A stretch of 64,000 nucleotides of DNA from Rhizobium etli 8C-3 (lineage in GTDB: Bacteria; Pseudomonadota; Alphaproteobacteria; Rhizobiales; Rhizobiaceae). Positions 36,781 to 45,805 of the stretch are shown here, one piece after another. How positions within the stretch are numbered: position 1 is the first letter of the stretch; each line of letters opens with the position of its first letter. The notes under the pieces are model-generated. The model had not been told where the DNA came from and did no database searches. It worked only from the letters and a program-made list of their open reading frames with translations. The stretch covers positions 2,669,001-2,733,000 of the forward strand of contig NZ_CP017241.1 in assembly GCF_001908375.1 (NCBI RefSeq), given 5' to 3'. Position numbers and translations under genes: made by a program.

Positions 36781-38673
36781 CTAAACGGCCCACGCCTGGC
36801 GCCCGGGCAAATCTGCGTCTGCACCAAGGAAGCCGCCGGACTGGCGCGCCCATAGCTCGGCATAAAGCCCGCCTCTTTGGACCAGGGATTTATGCGTGCC
36901 TTCTTCGATGATTCTGCCGCGGTCGACAACGATCAACCGATCGAGCGCGGCAATGGTCGAAAGGCGGTGAGCGATAGCCAGCACAGTCTTTCCTTCCATG
37001 ATCCGGCTGAGATTGGACTGAATCACCTCTTCCACCTCCGAATCGAGCGCCGAGGTCGCCTCGTCGAGCACCAGGATCGGCGCATCCTTCAGCATGAGGC
37101 GCGCGATTGCGATGCGTTGCCGCTGCCCACCGGAAAGCTTCACGCCGCGCTCGCCGACATGCGCGTCGAAACCCTTGCGCCCCTGCTGATCGTGCAGACG
37201 CTCGATGAAGTCGAGCGCCTCTGCCCGCCGTGCGGCATCGAGCAGCCGTTCTTCCTCCGCATCGGGCCGGCCGAACAGGATGTTGTCGCGGACCGAACGG
37301 TGCAGCAGCGATGTGTCCTGGCTGACGACGCCGATTTGCATGCGCAGCGACTCCTGGCTGACCGCAGCAATATCCTGGCCATCGACGAGAATGCGCCCGC
37401 CTTCAAGATCGTAGAGGCGCAACAGCAGATTGACCAGGGTCGACTTGCCGGCGCCGGAGCGCCCGACGATCCCGACCTTTTCGCCAGGTGCGACGGTGAG
37501 CGAGAAATCTTCGATCACGCCCTTGCCCCGGCCGTAATGGAAGGAGACGTTCTCGAAGCGGATGCCGGGCTCCCGGACGACGAGATCGGGAGCATTGGGC
37601 CGGTCGACGAGACCGAGCGGCTGCGAGATCAATTCGGCAGCATTCTGGATCGTGCCCAGATTGCGCATGATGCCGTTGAACTGCGTCATCAGGCGCCCAA
37701 GGAGGAAGTTGAGGCGCAGGACGAGGGCCAGCGAAAAAGCCACGGAACCGGAACTCACCGACCCGCGCAGCCACAGGTCGACGCTTAAACCGCCCATCGT
37801 CACGATCATCAGGCCGGAAAGCAGCGCCATGGAGGCGCGCACACCGGTAATGAACCGGGTAAAGCGCAACACGGTATCCTGATAGATATCGAAACCCTGG
37901 CGCATGTAGCGGTCGCTCTCCTCGTGACGAGCGAAAAGCTTCAGTGTCTGGATGTTGCTGTAGGAATCGACCATGCGTCCATTGAGCATCGAGGCAGCTT
38001 CCGCAGTCTCGCGCGAGTGATAGCGGATGCGCGGCACGAAATAGCGGGCAAGCACGCCGAAGGCAGCGAGCCAAAACAGCACCACGGCGGCAAGCGAAAG
38101 ATCGAGCTGAGCCACCAGCACCAGTGTCGTCGCCGCATAGATTCCCACGAACCAGACGCTCTCCATGAGCGAGGTCACGAGATCACCCACCGCCTGGCCG
38201 GCCGACCAGACCTTCGTCACGATCCGCCCGGAAAAATCGCTCTGGAAAAAATGCAGCGACTGGCGCGAGACGTGGAGATAGGATTGCCAGCGCGCGAGAT
38301 TGTAAAAACCGGGCGTGATGACCTGCTGATCGACCAGCGCGATGAGGAAGACCACAAGAAAACGGACAAAGCCGATCAAAGCGAGCATTCCGAAGAGCTC
38401 GTTGCCGTGTGCAGCAAGTATCTCGCTCCAGCCAACACCCGGCCTTACCGTGCTCAAAATATCGACCAATCGACCGACGAACCAGAAAAGCGCCGCCTCG
38501 ATCGCCGCCGACATGCCGCCGAGAACGAGCATCGCGACGAAGGGCCATTTCGCCTGACCGATGTAGAACCAGATGAAGCCGGCCGTCGAACGCGGCGGCT
38601 GTATATTGCCGCGCCGGCGGAACGGATCGATCCAGCTTTCAAACAAATTGAGTATCGGGCGCAGGAGCATCAT
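36781..38673 (-). CDS. ABC exporter half-transporter (fused permease and ATPase), copy 1
   Basis: A 630-residue protein. Six membrane helices occupy about residues 40-330, then an ATPase domain with Walker A GIVGRSGAGKSTLVNLLLRL, the Q loop, signature VKLSGGQRQRIAIARL, Walker B PILVLDEATSALD and the H loop AIAHRLSTI. This is the type IV exporter (MsbA/multidrug) architecture working as a homo- or heterodimer. The closest relative in the window is the gene at 39219-41075, in the same direction, so the two could form a heterodimer. Substrate unknown. Confidence 0.88.
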   Translation of the reverse strand: MMLLRPILNLFESWIDPFRRRGNIQPPRSTAGFIWFYIGQAKWPFVAMLVLGGMSAAIEAALFWFVGRLVDILSTVRPGVGWSEILAAHGNELFGMLALIGFVRFLVVFLIALVDQQVITPGFYNLARWQSYLHVSRQSLHFFQSDFSGRIVTKVWSAGQAVGDLVTSLMESVWFVGIYAATTLVLVAQLDLSLAAVVLFWLAAFGVLARYFVPRIRYHSRETAEAASMLNGRMVDSYSNIQTLKLFARHEESDRYMRQGFDIYQDTVLRFTRFITGVRASMALLSGLMIVTMGGLSVDLWLRGSVSSGSVAFSLALVLRLNFLLGRLMTQFNGIMRNLGTIQNAAELISQPLGLVDRPNAPDLVVREPGIRFENVSFHYGRGKGVIEDFSLTVAPGEKVGIVGRSGAGKSTLVNLLLRLYDLEGGRILVDGQDIAAVSQESLRMQIGVVSQDTSLLHRSVRDNILFGRPDAEEERLLDAARRAEALDFIERLHDQQGRKGFDAHVGERGVKLSGGQRQRIAIARLMLKDAPILVLDEATSALDSEVEEVIQSNLSRIMEGKTVLAIAHRLSTIAALDRLIVVDRGRIIEEGTHKSLVQRGGLYAELWARQSGGFLGADADLPGRQAWAV

Positions 38674-38779
38674 TGCGTTATAGTCCGAGACAACCCTGCG
38701 GCAAAGGGAATGGAGTACGGACGCAACCTTATATTTTGGTAATTTTCGGTAACATCGGCGGCATCCGTGTTGAATGTCG

Positions 38780-38808
38780 CTGACCTCGTCACGATCTCGG
38801 AGTACAAT
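38780..38808 (+). promoter_or_regulatory. Candidate promoter of the ribbon-helix-helix gene
   Basis: CTGACC and TACAAT are separated by 17 bases, about 25 bases before the ATG. Antitoxins of this class usually repress their own promoter, and the box lies where such repression would act. Confidence 0.35.
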
Positions 38809-38833
38809 GAGTGCTTAACGGAGAAATACCGTC

Positions 38834-39058
38834 ATGGAAACAAGGGTGCTCGCATCGCATATTCCGCTTCCGCTTGCGGACAGACTCGATGAAACCGCAG
38901 CCCAACTCGGCATATCGCGCGACACCATCGTCAGCGAGGCGGTTGCCGCATGGCTCGACAACCAGGAAGAGCGCCGCCTGACGGCCCTCGGCACGATGGC
39001 AGGCGCCATCGTCGTGGTCGAGCGTCACAGGGTAAGAGACTGGGCAGACAGCCTGTGA
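38834..39058 (+). CDS. Orphan ribbon-helix-helix (CopG/ParD-like) antitoxin-type protein
   Basis: A 74-residue protein with the RHH pattern: beta strand SHIPLPLADRLDETAAQLG, then SRDTIVSEAVAAWL. The C-terminal part, including RHRVRDWADSL, matches the end of antitoxins that normally precede a RelE/ParE toxin. No toxin frame follows; 160 bases later the next gene is convergent. It may be a solitary DNA-binding remnant. The C-terminal toxin-binding region looks slightly altered (GTMAGAIVVVE). Confidence 0.75.
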   Translation: METRVLASHIPLPLADRLDETAAQLGISRDTIVSEAVAAWLDNQEERRLTALGTMAGAIVVVERHRVRDWADSL

Positions 39059-39189
39059 ACCGGCAACGGCTCCGTTAGGAATCATCCAGTGCAGGCGGCA
39101 GCTTGCGTCGACCAAGCGCGCAGGTGGCACGATCTGCAAGGTTAACAGTCTACCTTATCGCCCTATTGCCTAACTGGCCCAGCAAATTC

Positions 39190-39220
39190 CCTCCCCGCTT
39201 TCGCAGGGAGGTTTTTCTTT
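39190..39220 (+). terminator. Rho-independent terminator after the orphan antitoxin region
   Basis: CCTCCC / GGGAGG stem with a ten-base loop, followed by TTTTTCTTT on the plus strand. It abuts the stop codon of the convergent ABC exporter gene. It lies 130 bases past the antitoxin stop, where a toxin gene would have ended only if very short. Confidence 0.7.
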
Positions 39221-41075
39221 ATTCCGCCGCTTCCTCGGCTTCTTGCGAATGATCGGCGAGGAAGCCGCCGGACTGGCGGGTCCAGAGATCTGCATAAATG
39301 CCGCCTTGACTGACGAGGTCGGCGTGCGAGCCGGCCTGGACGATGCGGCCCTTGTCGAGCACGATCAGGCGATCCATCTCCGTCAACGTCGACAGGCGAT
39401 GGGCGATCGCGATCACCGTCTTGCCTTCCATCAGCGCAAAAAGGTTCTCCTGGATCGCCGCTTCCACTTCTGAATCGAGTGCCGAGGTCGCCTCGTCGAG
39501 CACCAGGATCGGTGCGTCCTTCAGGAACACCCGGGCGATCGCAACCCGCTGGCGCTGGCCACCGGAGAGCTTCACGCCGCGCTCGCCAACCTGCGCGTCG
39601 AGTCCCTTGCGGCCCTGCAAGTCGACAAGCCCTTCGATGAACTCGAAGGCATTTGCCCGCTTCGCCGCCTCGATCACCTCCGCGTCCGTCGCATCCGGAC
39701 GGCCATAGGCGATGTTGTCGCGGATCGAGCGGTGCAGCAGCGACGTATCCTGTGTCACCACGCCGATCAGCGAGCGGAGGCTTTCCTGCGACACCTGCGA
39801 GATATCCTGGTTATCGATGGTGATGCGGCCGGCTTCCAGGTCATAGAAGCGCAGCAGCAGGTTCATCAGCGTCGTCTTGCCGGCGCCTGAACGACCTACG
39901 AGACCGACCTTCTCACCCGCCTTGATGTCGAGCGACAGGTTGTCTATGACGCCCTTGCCCTTGCCGTAATGGAAGCGGATGCGCTCGTATTGGATCGCAC
40001 CCTTCTTGGCCTGCATCGGCGGCGCGTCGGGCTTGTCGGTGATGTCATGGTTCTTCGTCATCATCTCCATGCCGTCATAGACGGTGCCGATGTTTTCAAA
40101 GAGCGCGGATACCTCCCACATGATCCATTGCGACATGCCGTTGACGCGCATCGCAAGGCCGATCGCGATGGCAATCGCGCCGACCGATATCTGGCCATTC
40201 AGCCAGAACCAGATCGACAGGCCCGAGATGACGAAGAGCGCCACGCAGTTGTTGATATAGACGCACACATGGAACAGCGTGACGCGACGCATCTGCTGAT
40301 GCACTGTCTGCAGGAACTCGTCCATGCCGGCCTTGGCATAGCTTTCCTCTCTGCCTGCATGCGAGAAGAGCTTGACGGTCGCAATGTTCGTGTAGCTGTC
40401 GACAACCCGGCCCGTCATCATCGAGCGTGCATCTGCCTGCTGCGCCGCGATCCTGCGCAGCCGGGGCACGAAATACGACACGATGCTGACATAGATGGCG
40501 AGCCAGACCAGGATCGGAACCATCAGCCGCCAGTCTGCCGCGGCGATCACGATGATCATCGTCAGGAAATACGTGACGACATAGACGAAGACATCGAGGA
40601 TCTTCATCGTTGTTTCACGAACGGCAAGCGAGGTCTGCATCACCTTGGTCGCAACGCGTCCGGCAAACTCGTTTGCGAAGAAGGTCATGCTATGGCGCAG
40701 CAGGAAGCGGTGCATCTGCCAACGCGCGATCATCGGGTAGTTGCCGAGCAGGACCTGATGCATGATAAGCGAATCGAGCCCAGCCGCCAGGGGCAGGCCG
40801 ACGAGGATCAAGGCAGCCATCCAGGCAAGCTTGTGCCATTCGGCCTGCAGGAACGTCGCCTTGTCGGCATTTGTCAGCCAGTCGACGATATCGCCGAGAA
40901 ACTGGAAGAGTGTCACTTCGCCGATGGCAATCAGCGCCGTCAGCACGGCCATGGCTGCAAGCCAGGGCGCCGCAGGCTTCGTGTAATGCCAGCAGAAGGC
41001 AAAAAGACCCTTGGGCGGAACGACAGGCTCCTCACTCGGAAAGGGGTTCAGTCGCTGTTCGAACCAGCTAAACAT
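39219..41075 (-). CDS. ABC exporter half-transporter (fused permease and ATPase), copy 2
   Basis: A 618-residue paralogue of the copy at 36781. Six helices in about residues 35-320, then Walker A GLVGRSGAGKTTLMNLLLRF, signature VKLSGGQRQRVAIARV, Walker B PILVLDEATSALD and AIAHRLSTL. All ATPase motifs are intact. The C-terminal tail is acidic (HSQEAEEAAE). A 21-codon upstream reading frame with a strong ribosome binding site lies 143 bases before its start. Substrate unknown. Confidence 0.88.
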   Translation of the reverse strand: MFSWFEQRLNPFPSEEPVVPPKGLFAFCWHYTKPAAPWLAAMAVLTALIAIGEVTLFQFLGDIVDWLTNADKATFLQAEWHKLAWMAALILVGLPLAAGLDSLIMHQVLLGNYPMIARWQMHRFLLRHSMTFFANEFAGRVATKVMQTSLAVRETTMKILDVFVYVVTYFLTMIIVIAAADWRLMVPILVWLAIYVSIVSYFVPRLRRIAAQQADARSMMTGRVVDSYTNIATVKLFSHAGREESYAKAGMDEFLQTVHQQMRRVTLFHVCVYINNCVALFVISGLSIWFWLNGQISVGAIAIAIGLAMRVNGMSQWIMWEVSALFENIGTVYDGMEMMTKNHDITDKPDAPPMQAKKGAIQYERIRFHYGKGKGVIDNLSLDIKAGEKVGLVGRSGAGKTTLMNLLLRFYDLEAGRITIDNQDISQVSQESLRSLIGVVTQDTSLLHRSIRDNIAYGRPDATDAEVIEAAKRANAFEFIEGLVDLQGRKGLDAQVGERGVKLSGGQRQRVAIARVFLKDAPILVLDEATSALDSEVEAAIQENLFALMEGKTVIAIAHRLSTLTEMDRLIVLDKGRIVQAGSHADLVSQGGIYADLWTRQSGGFLADHSQEAEEAAE

Positions 41076-41218
41076 GAAAAGTGCTCCGGAACTTCACCGT
41101 TCCACCTCCCAGCCTGCGCAAAACGCGCTGAGGCACATATGGGAACCGGACGTTCGAGGGGCGAGGCCACGACAGCCGCGCAATGGATCAAAAATGGGGA
41201 GTTTTAGAAAGCTTGCGC

Positions 41219-41284
41219 TCAGAAGCGCGAGATCGCCACGCTTGGTATTGCGGCTGGAAGGCGCGTAAGCATCAGAATATTCAT
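41219..41284 (-). CDS. Candidate 21-residue leader peptide upstream of the ABC exporter
   Basis: ATG at 41284 is preceded by AGGGAGG with a six-base spacer, one of the strongest ribosome binding sites in the window. The frame encodes MNILMLTRLPAAIPSVAISR plus Phe and stops at 41219. Downstream (41218-41076) lie a GCGC / GCGC hairpin and a GGAAC / GTTCC stem next to the exporter's own ribosome binding site, so translation of the leader could affect exporter expression. The rest of the 381-base gap to trmL holds no other supported gene. Confidence 0.45.
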   Translation of the reverse strand: MNILMLTRLPAAIPSVAISRF

Positions 41285-41456
41285 GTTGGCCCTCCCTAGC
41301 TGGCGATTGAAGATACGCACCAATAACGCGAAAACTGCGAAATTTCCAGTCCAAAATCGGCACAGACTGAACAATTCGGGGTCAAAAGGCGCCTGTTGCA
41401 CCGAAATCACAGTTGGACTAGGTCTCCTCGCCCCAGGCAGCAAGATGGAACTTCGG

Positions 41457-41918
41457 ATGACTGATCTCAGACTGGCGCTTTACCAGCCCGACATCCCCGG
41501 CAATACCGGCACGATCCTGCGCCTTGCCGCATGCCTCGGCGTTAGCGTCGACATCATCGAGCCCGCCGGCTTCGACATTTCCGACCGCAATCTGAAGCGT
41601 GCCGGCATGGACTACATCGCAACCGTTGCGCTGACCCGTCATGTCAGTTGGGATCGCTTCGAGGAATGGCGGGCTCCGACGGGTCGTCGCATCGTGCTCG
41701 CTTCCACCAAGGCATCTGTCCGATACACGGACTTTGCATTCGCGCCGAACGACATCTTGTTGTTCGGCCGCGAAAGCGCAGGCGTTCCAGATCATGTTCA
41801 TGAAAGGGCCGACGAGCGCATCCTGATCCCGATGGTTGCGGGCCAGCGCTCGATCAATGTCGCGGTATCGGCTGCCATGATCACCGGCGAGGCGATGCGC
41901 CAGACCGCTTGGCGTTGA
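41457..41918 (+). CDS. trmL: tRNA (cytidine(34)-2'-O)-methyltransferase
   Basis: A 153-residue SPOUT methyltransferase modifying the wobble base of tRNA-Leu. PDIPGNTGTILRLAACLGV, DILLFGRESAGVPDHVHE and SINVAVSAAMITGEAMRQ are the three SpoU/TrmL knot motifs. ATG 41457 is chosen; ATG 41445 would add four residues. It is divergent from the ABC exporter. Confidence 0.9.
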   Translation: MTDLRLALYQPDIPGNTGTILRLAACLGVSVDIIEPAGFDISDRNLKRAGMDYIATVALTRHVSWDRFEEWRAPTGRRIVLASTKASVRYTDFAFAPNDILLFGRESAGVPDHVHERADERILIPMVAGQRSINVAVSAAMITGEAMRQTAWR

Positions 41919-42106
41919 TTTCGCTACTGAGCGGCATCGCGAGGCCCGCCATGATATGTCGCAAACGGCGTTGTGCTATCCAGGAACAGGCGTATTATAC
42001 TTAGCCGGCAATCATAAAGTGAGAACTAGGCCGCGATTTCAAAGACATGGCAATGCGCTGAGGCGCAGATTGCGCCGGCCTAATCGGGAAGAAAAGCACG
42101 CACAGA

Positions 42107-43753
42107 ATGGAATCCACGATCGTCATGATAAACCTGTTCGGCGCGGTAGCCCTGCTGCTGTTTGGCCTCGCGCAGGTGAAGGACGGCGTATCGCGGGCCT
42201 TCGGTGCGCGGCTGCGAACAGGTCTTGCGACGGGCACGCGTGGCGGGTTGCGCTCCTTCGTTTCAGGCTTCGTCGCCACATTGGCATTGCAAAGTTCTAC
42301 GGCGACGGCGCTGATGGTCGCCTCCTTCGTCGAGCGCGAGCTGGTGAAGCCTCGCATGGCGCAGATCGTCCTGCTCGGCGCAAATGTCGGCACGGCCGTC
42401 ACAGCCTGGATTGTCGCGACCGGCATCGAATGGCTGTCGCCGCTCGTCATCCTCGCGGGTATCATCCTCTATCGTAGTGGCTCGAGCGCACGCCAAGGTG
42501 GTGGCACCGCACTGATAGGCATCGGCCTGATGCTCTTGTCTCTGCATCTCTTGAGCGGGGCAACGGAGCCTATGCGCCAATCTCCCGCGCTTGCCGCCTT
42601 CATCGGCCTGCTCGACAACGCTTGGCCGGTTGCCCTTGCATTCTCCGCCGGCATTGCCTTCATTTCGTCGTCGAGCCTTGCCGCCGTTGTCCTCATACTT
42701 TCCCTGGCATCGACGGGCATCCTCTCGGCGGGATTGGTGATCGTTCTCGTCCTGGGTGCCAATCTTGGCGGCGCAATTCCCCCGGTCGTCGCTTCGCTTG
42801 GCGGACCTGCCTCGGCAAAGCGCGTTACGCTTGGCAACCTGATCGTGCGGGCTGCCGGCTGCGTGATCGCCCTTCCGCTTGCCGGTTACGGCGCCGAGCT
42901 TTTGGGAATGCTGCCGCTCGATCCCGCCAAGCTGCCGGTCGACGCTCATCTTGGCTTCAACCTCTTCCTCGCCGCTGTCGCCTGGCCGTTCTCGCGCCTG
43001 TTGTCGCAGCTGATGCTGCGTCTCGTTCCGGAGGAAGCACAAGCCGACAATGCGCCGAAATACCTCGACCAGCACGAGCTGTCGACGCCTATCGTGGCGC
43101 TTGCGAGCGCCACTCGCGAAGTCCTCGGCGTCGGCGACCTCATAGAACGCATGCTGATCCGAGCCTCCGACGCCTTCGAGCAGAACGACCTGACGAAGCT
43201 CAAGGAAATTCCCACACTCGAAAAGCGGGTCGATCGCTTGCAGCAGGAAGTGAAGGTCTATCTTTCCAAGCTCGGCCGCGAGGGCCTGAGTGAAGAGAAC
43301 GGTCGCCACTCGATCGTCATCATCGACTACGCGATCAACCTCGAGCATATCGGAGATATCATCGAAAAGGGCCTGCTGCCGCAGATCAGCAAAAAGGCGT
43401 CGCTCGGCCTGCGGTTTTCCGACGACGGTTACCAAGAGCTCAAGAAGCTCTTCCATTTGACGATCGACAACCTGCGGATCGCGCAAACGATTTTCGTGAC
43501 GCGCGACTTCAATCTCGCCAAACAGATGATGGAAGTGAAAGTCGAAGTCCGCAGGATGGAGAAGCAATCCGCCGAACGCCACCTTGAACGCCTGCGCGAG
43601 GGCCACGCCGACAGCCTGCAGACGAGCTCGCTGCATCTCGACATGCTGCGCGATTTAAAACGCATCAATGCCCACATCGTCTCGGTCGCACATCCGATCC
43701 TCGACGAGAGCGGATTACTCATCGAGAGCCGCCTGCGCACGCCAGCGCAATGA
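42107..43753 (+). CDS. Na/Pi cotransporter family protein with C-terminal PhoU-like domain
   Basis: A 548-residue inner-membrane protein. Two NptA-type repeats are visible, the first with LALQSSTATALMVASFVERE and the second with AFISSSSLAAVVLILSLAST. From about residue 340 the protein becomes helical and soluble with PhoU-like bundles (LVPEEAQADN onward). Relatives import phosphate with Na+ or influence phosphate homeostasis. No pho genes are adjacent. ATG 42107; another ATG seven codons on is possible. Confidence 0.85.
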   Translation: MESTIVMINLFGAVALLLFGLAQVKDGVSRAFGARLRTGLATGTRGGLRSFVSGFVATLALQSSTATALMVASFVERELVKPRMAQIVLLGANVGTAVTAWIVATGIEWLSPLVILAGIILYRSGSSARQGGGTALIGIGLMLLSLHLLSGATEPMRQSPALAAFIGLLDNAWPVALAFSAGIAFISSSSLAAVVLILSLASTGILSAGLVIVLVLGANLGGAIPPVVASLGGPASAKRVTLGNLIVRAAGCVIALPLAGYGAELLGMLPLDPAKLPVDAHLGFNLFLAAVAWPFSRLLSQLMLRLVPEEAQADNAPKYLDQHELSTPIVALASATREVLGVGDLIERMLIRASDAFEQNDLTKLKEIPTLEKRVDRLQQEVKVYLSKLGREGLSEENGRHSIVIIDYAINLEHIGDIIEKGLLPQISKKASLGLRFSDDGYQELKKLFHLTIDNLRIAQTIFVTRDFNLAKQMMEVKVEVRRMEKQSAERHLERLREGHADSLQTSSLHLDMLRDLKRINAHIVSVAHPILDESGLLIESRLRTPAQ

Positions 43754-43756
43754 CGG

Positions 43757-44017
43757 TCAGTCGGCGGAAGGCAGCCGGCGCATGGTGAATTCGATCTGGT
43801 CGTTGTCGAGCTGCCGCCAGCTTTCCACTTCGGTCCAATAGGCCGCCTTCGGGTATTCGGCGAACCATTCGCGCGCCTTTGCCCGCGCGTCAAGCAGGCC
43901 AAGCCGATAGGTCTGGCGCACGAAGTGATCACCCTTGCGGGCAGTGCCTTCCGCCCGATGCCGTTCGATCCTGCGCTTCAAGCCGTCAAACGACGGAGGT
44001 CCCGGGATTTTAGTCAT
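43757..44017 (-). CDS. Small hypothetical protein
   Basis: An 86-residue basic, soluble protein with AGAGGTAGG upstream of ATG 44017. Aromatic and charged residues are frequent (EWFAEYPKAAYWTEVESWRQ). No domain recognised. It is convergent with the Na/Pi gene (three bases between stops) and divergent from hemF. Confidence 0.6.
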   Translation of the reverse strand: MTKIPGPPSFDGLKRRIERHRAEGTARKGDHFVRQTYRLGLLDARAKAREWFAEYPKAAYWTEVESWRQLDNDQIEFTMRRLPSAD

Positions 44018-44192
44018 GAAACCTACCTCTGACCTGGAAAGGTAGTATTGAAAATATCAATTTGCGAGTCGATTCTTTGCCGGATCGATGCAGCATTCCG
44101 CCGGCTGGAAAGGCACCGAGGCACCTGATACCACGAAACAGCAATCAGCGATCATCGAGTCGCTTGTGATGCAATAACGACTGCTGGGGACA

Positions 44193-45110
44193 ATGATGGA
44201 ACGACCAGACCTGCCGATCGGCCTGCCGGATGACATCGAAGAAAAGAAGGTCGCCGCCCGCACCTGGTTCGAAGGATTGCGCGATACGATCTGCGCCTCC
44301 TTCGAGGCCTTGGAAGACGAGCTGACCGGCACTCTTTCGGATCAGGAGCCCGGCCGTTTCGTCGGCAAGGAGTGGTCGCGTGAAAATGGCGCCGGCGGCG
44401 GCGGCCGGATGTCGATGATGCACGGCCGTGTTTTCGAAAAGGTCGGCGTCCATACCTCCACCGTATATGGAGAATTCGCATCCGACCTGCGCGCCCAGAT
44501 GCCGGGCGCCAGCGAAGACCCACGATTCTGGGCCTCGGGCATTTCGCTGATCGCCCATCCGGTGAACCCCAATGTACCCGCAGTGCATATGAACACCCGC
44601 ATGGTCGTCACTTCGAGCCGCTGGTTCGGGGGCGGTGCCGACCTCACGCCGGTGCTCGACCGGCGCCGCACGCAGGAAGACGACGATAGTCGCCTCTTCC
44701 ACAAGGCGATGGAAATTGCCTGCCGCAGCCATTCGGCCGTCGCCGACTACGGCGCTTACAAGAAATGGTGCGACGAGTACTTCTTCCTCAAACACCGCAA
44801 CGAACCCCGCGGCATCGGCGGCATCTTTTATGACTGGCTGCATTCGAGCGAGGAAGCCGGCGGCTGGGATGCCGACTTCGCATTCACCCGCGATGTCGGC
44901 CGGGCCTTCGCCATGGTTTATCCGAAAATCGTCCGCTCCAATTTCAACAAGGAATGGACCGAAGCCGACCGCGATGAACAATTGATCAGGCGCGGGCGCT
45001 ATGTCGAGTTCAATTTGCTCTATGATCGCGGTACAATCTTCGGGTTGAAGACGGGAGGCAATATCGAGTCGATACTCTCGTCGATGCCGCCGGTCGTCCG
45101 GTGGCCATGA
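44193..45110 (+). CDS. hemF: Oxygen-dependent coproporphyrinogen III oxidase
   Basis: A 305-residue cytoplasmic enzyme converting coproporphyrinogen III to protoporphyrinogen IX with O2. Signatures [64 protein letters not shown] and [17 protein letters not shown] are intact. GGGGA precedes ATG 44193. Rhizobia usually also have O2-independent HemN for low oxygen; it is not in this window. Confidence 0.95.
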   Translation: MMERPDLPIGLPDDIEEKKVAARTWFEGLRDTICASFEALEDELTGTLSDQEPGRFVGKEWSRENGAGGGGRMSMMHGRVFEKVGVHTSTVYGEFASDLRAQMPGASEDPRFWASGISLIAHPVNPNVPAVHMNTRMVVTSSRWFGGGADLTPVLDRRRTQEDDDSRLFHKAMEIACRSHSAVADYGAYKKWCDEYFFLKHRNEPRGIGGIFYDWLHSSEEAGGWDADFAFTRDVGRAFAMVYPKIVRSNFNKEWTEADRDEQLIRRGRYVEFNLLYDRGTIFGLKTGGNIESILSSMPPVVRWP

Positions 45111-45226
45111 CTGTACGACAGCGTACGGGTAAAAATACATTACATGGCCTTCAAGAAGCGTGAGCATGCGCTAAACTAACGTGCTAAACTGAGCTTGTGT
45201 TGCGTAACAATCGGAGGAGGATTGTC

Positions 45227-45508
45227 ATGATGATACAGAGCGGTTCGCCGGCGCCTGAGGATGTTCGGGAGGCATCCCGCGCAATCGAGACCCCGGATTT
45301 CCTGAACCGCATTGCCGAAGAAATGCGAGCCACGAGCGGCTCGGACCTGCCCCTTTCCTGCTTCATCGAGCAGGTGAGGTTGCAACTAGCTGCCGGAAAA
45401 TCGCTCGAAGAACTGCGCAGACAGGCAAGAGAACGCGCCAGCTCGAATGCGCCGTACCAGTCGTCCGACTGCTTCCGCGCCTGGGCGATGCCGGATTATC
45501 GCATGTGA
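45227..45508 (+). CDS. Small hypothetical protein
   Basis: A 93-residue soluble protein with a very strong GGAGGAGG before ATG 45227. Helical, acidic first half (EDVREASRAIETPDFLNRIA) and basic second half (LEELRRQARERASS). No domain recognised. Upstream lies an 8-base direct repeat GCTAAACT (45170-45177 and 45183-45190). Confidence 0.6.
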   Translation: MMIQSGSPAPEDVREASRAIETPDFLNRIAEEMRATSGSDLPLSCFIEQVRLQLAAGKSLEELRRQARERASSNAPYQSSDCFRAWAMPDYRM

Positions 45509-45512
45509 TTTG

Positions 45513-45537
45513 CCGGCCGATGTGGATCATCGGCCGG
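45513..45537. repeat. Perfect 10-pair inverted repeat
   Basis: CCGGCCGATG and CATCGGCCGG around a five-base loop, five bases after the preceding stop. Strong hairpin without a T-run; probably a transcript 3' end element. Confidence 0.5.
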
Positions 45538-45619
45538 AACCTTCTCTCCGATTCGCACATTGAAATAGACCGCGTGTCAGCGCGGTCATCCAATCTCGTT
45601 CCGGACAAAGGAGTAGACA

Positions 45620-45805
45620 ATGCGACTTTTCGAATGCGGTACGCTCGTTCCGGGGTGCACCTGGCACACCCGCGCCGATGAGGACGCCGAAGTCGTGCGC
45701 CGCGCGGTCGAGCACATGAAGTCCGCCCATGGTGAAACGACCATTCGCGAAAACATGGTCGACAACATCAAGGCCCGCATCCGCGACGAAGCGACAGCGG
45801 CCTGA
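45620..45805 (+). CDS. DUF1059 family protein
   Basis: A 61-residue protein with AAGGAG before ATG 45620. The two Cys (FECGTLVPGCTWHTRADED) and the helix AVEHMKSAHG fit DUF1059, small proteins that may bind metal. It ends one base before the convergent cca stop. Function unknown. Confidence 0.75.
   Translation: MRLFECGTLVPGCTWHTRADEDAEVVRRAVEHMKSAHGETTIRENMVDNIKARIRDEATAA

Noticed and set aside
42263..43636. A 457-codon minus-strand frame opposite the Na/Pi transporter gene
   Set aside because: Antisense shadow produced by high GC at third positions of the real gene.
44047..44061. ATTGA-AAATA-TCAAT palindrome upstream of hemF, resembling an FNR/FixK box
   Set aside because: The spacer is one base shorter than TTGAT-N4-ATCAA and hemF is normally the aerobic enzyme, so an oxygen-response site is not supported.
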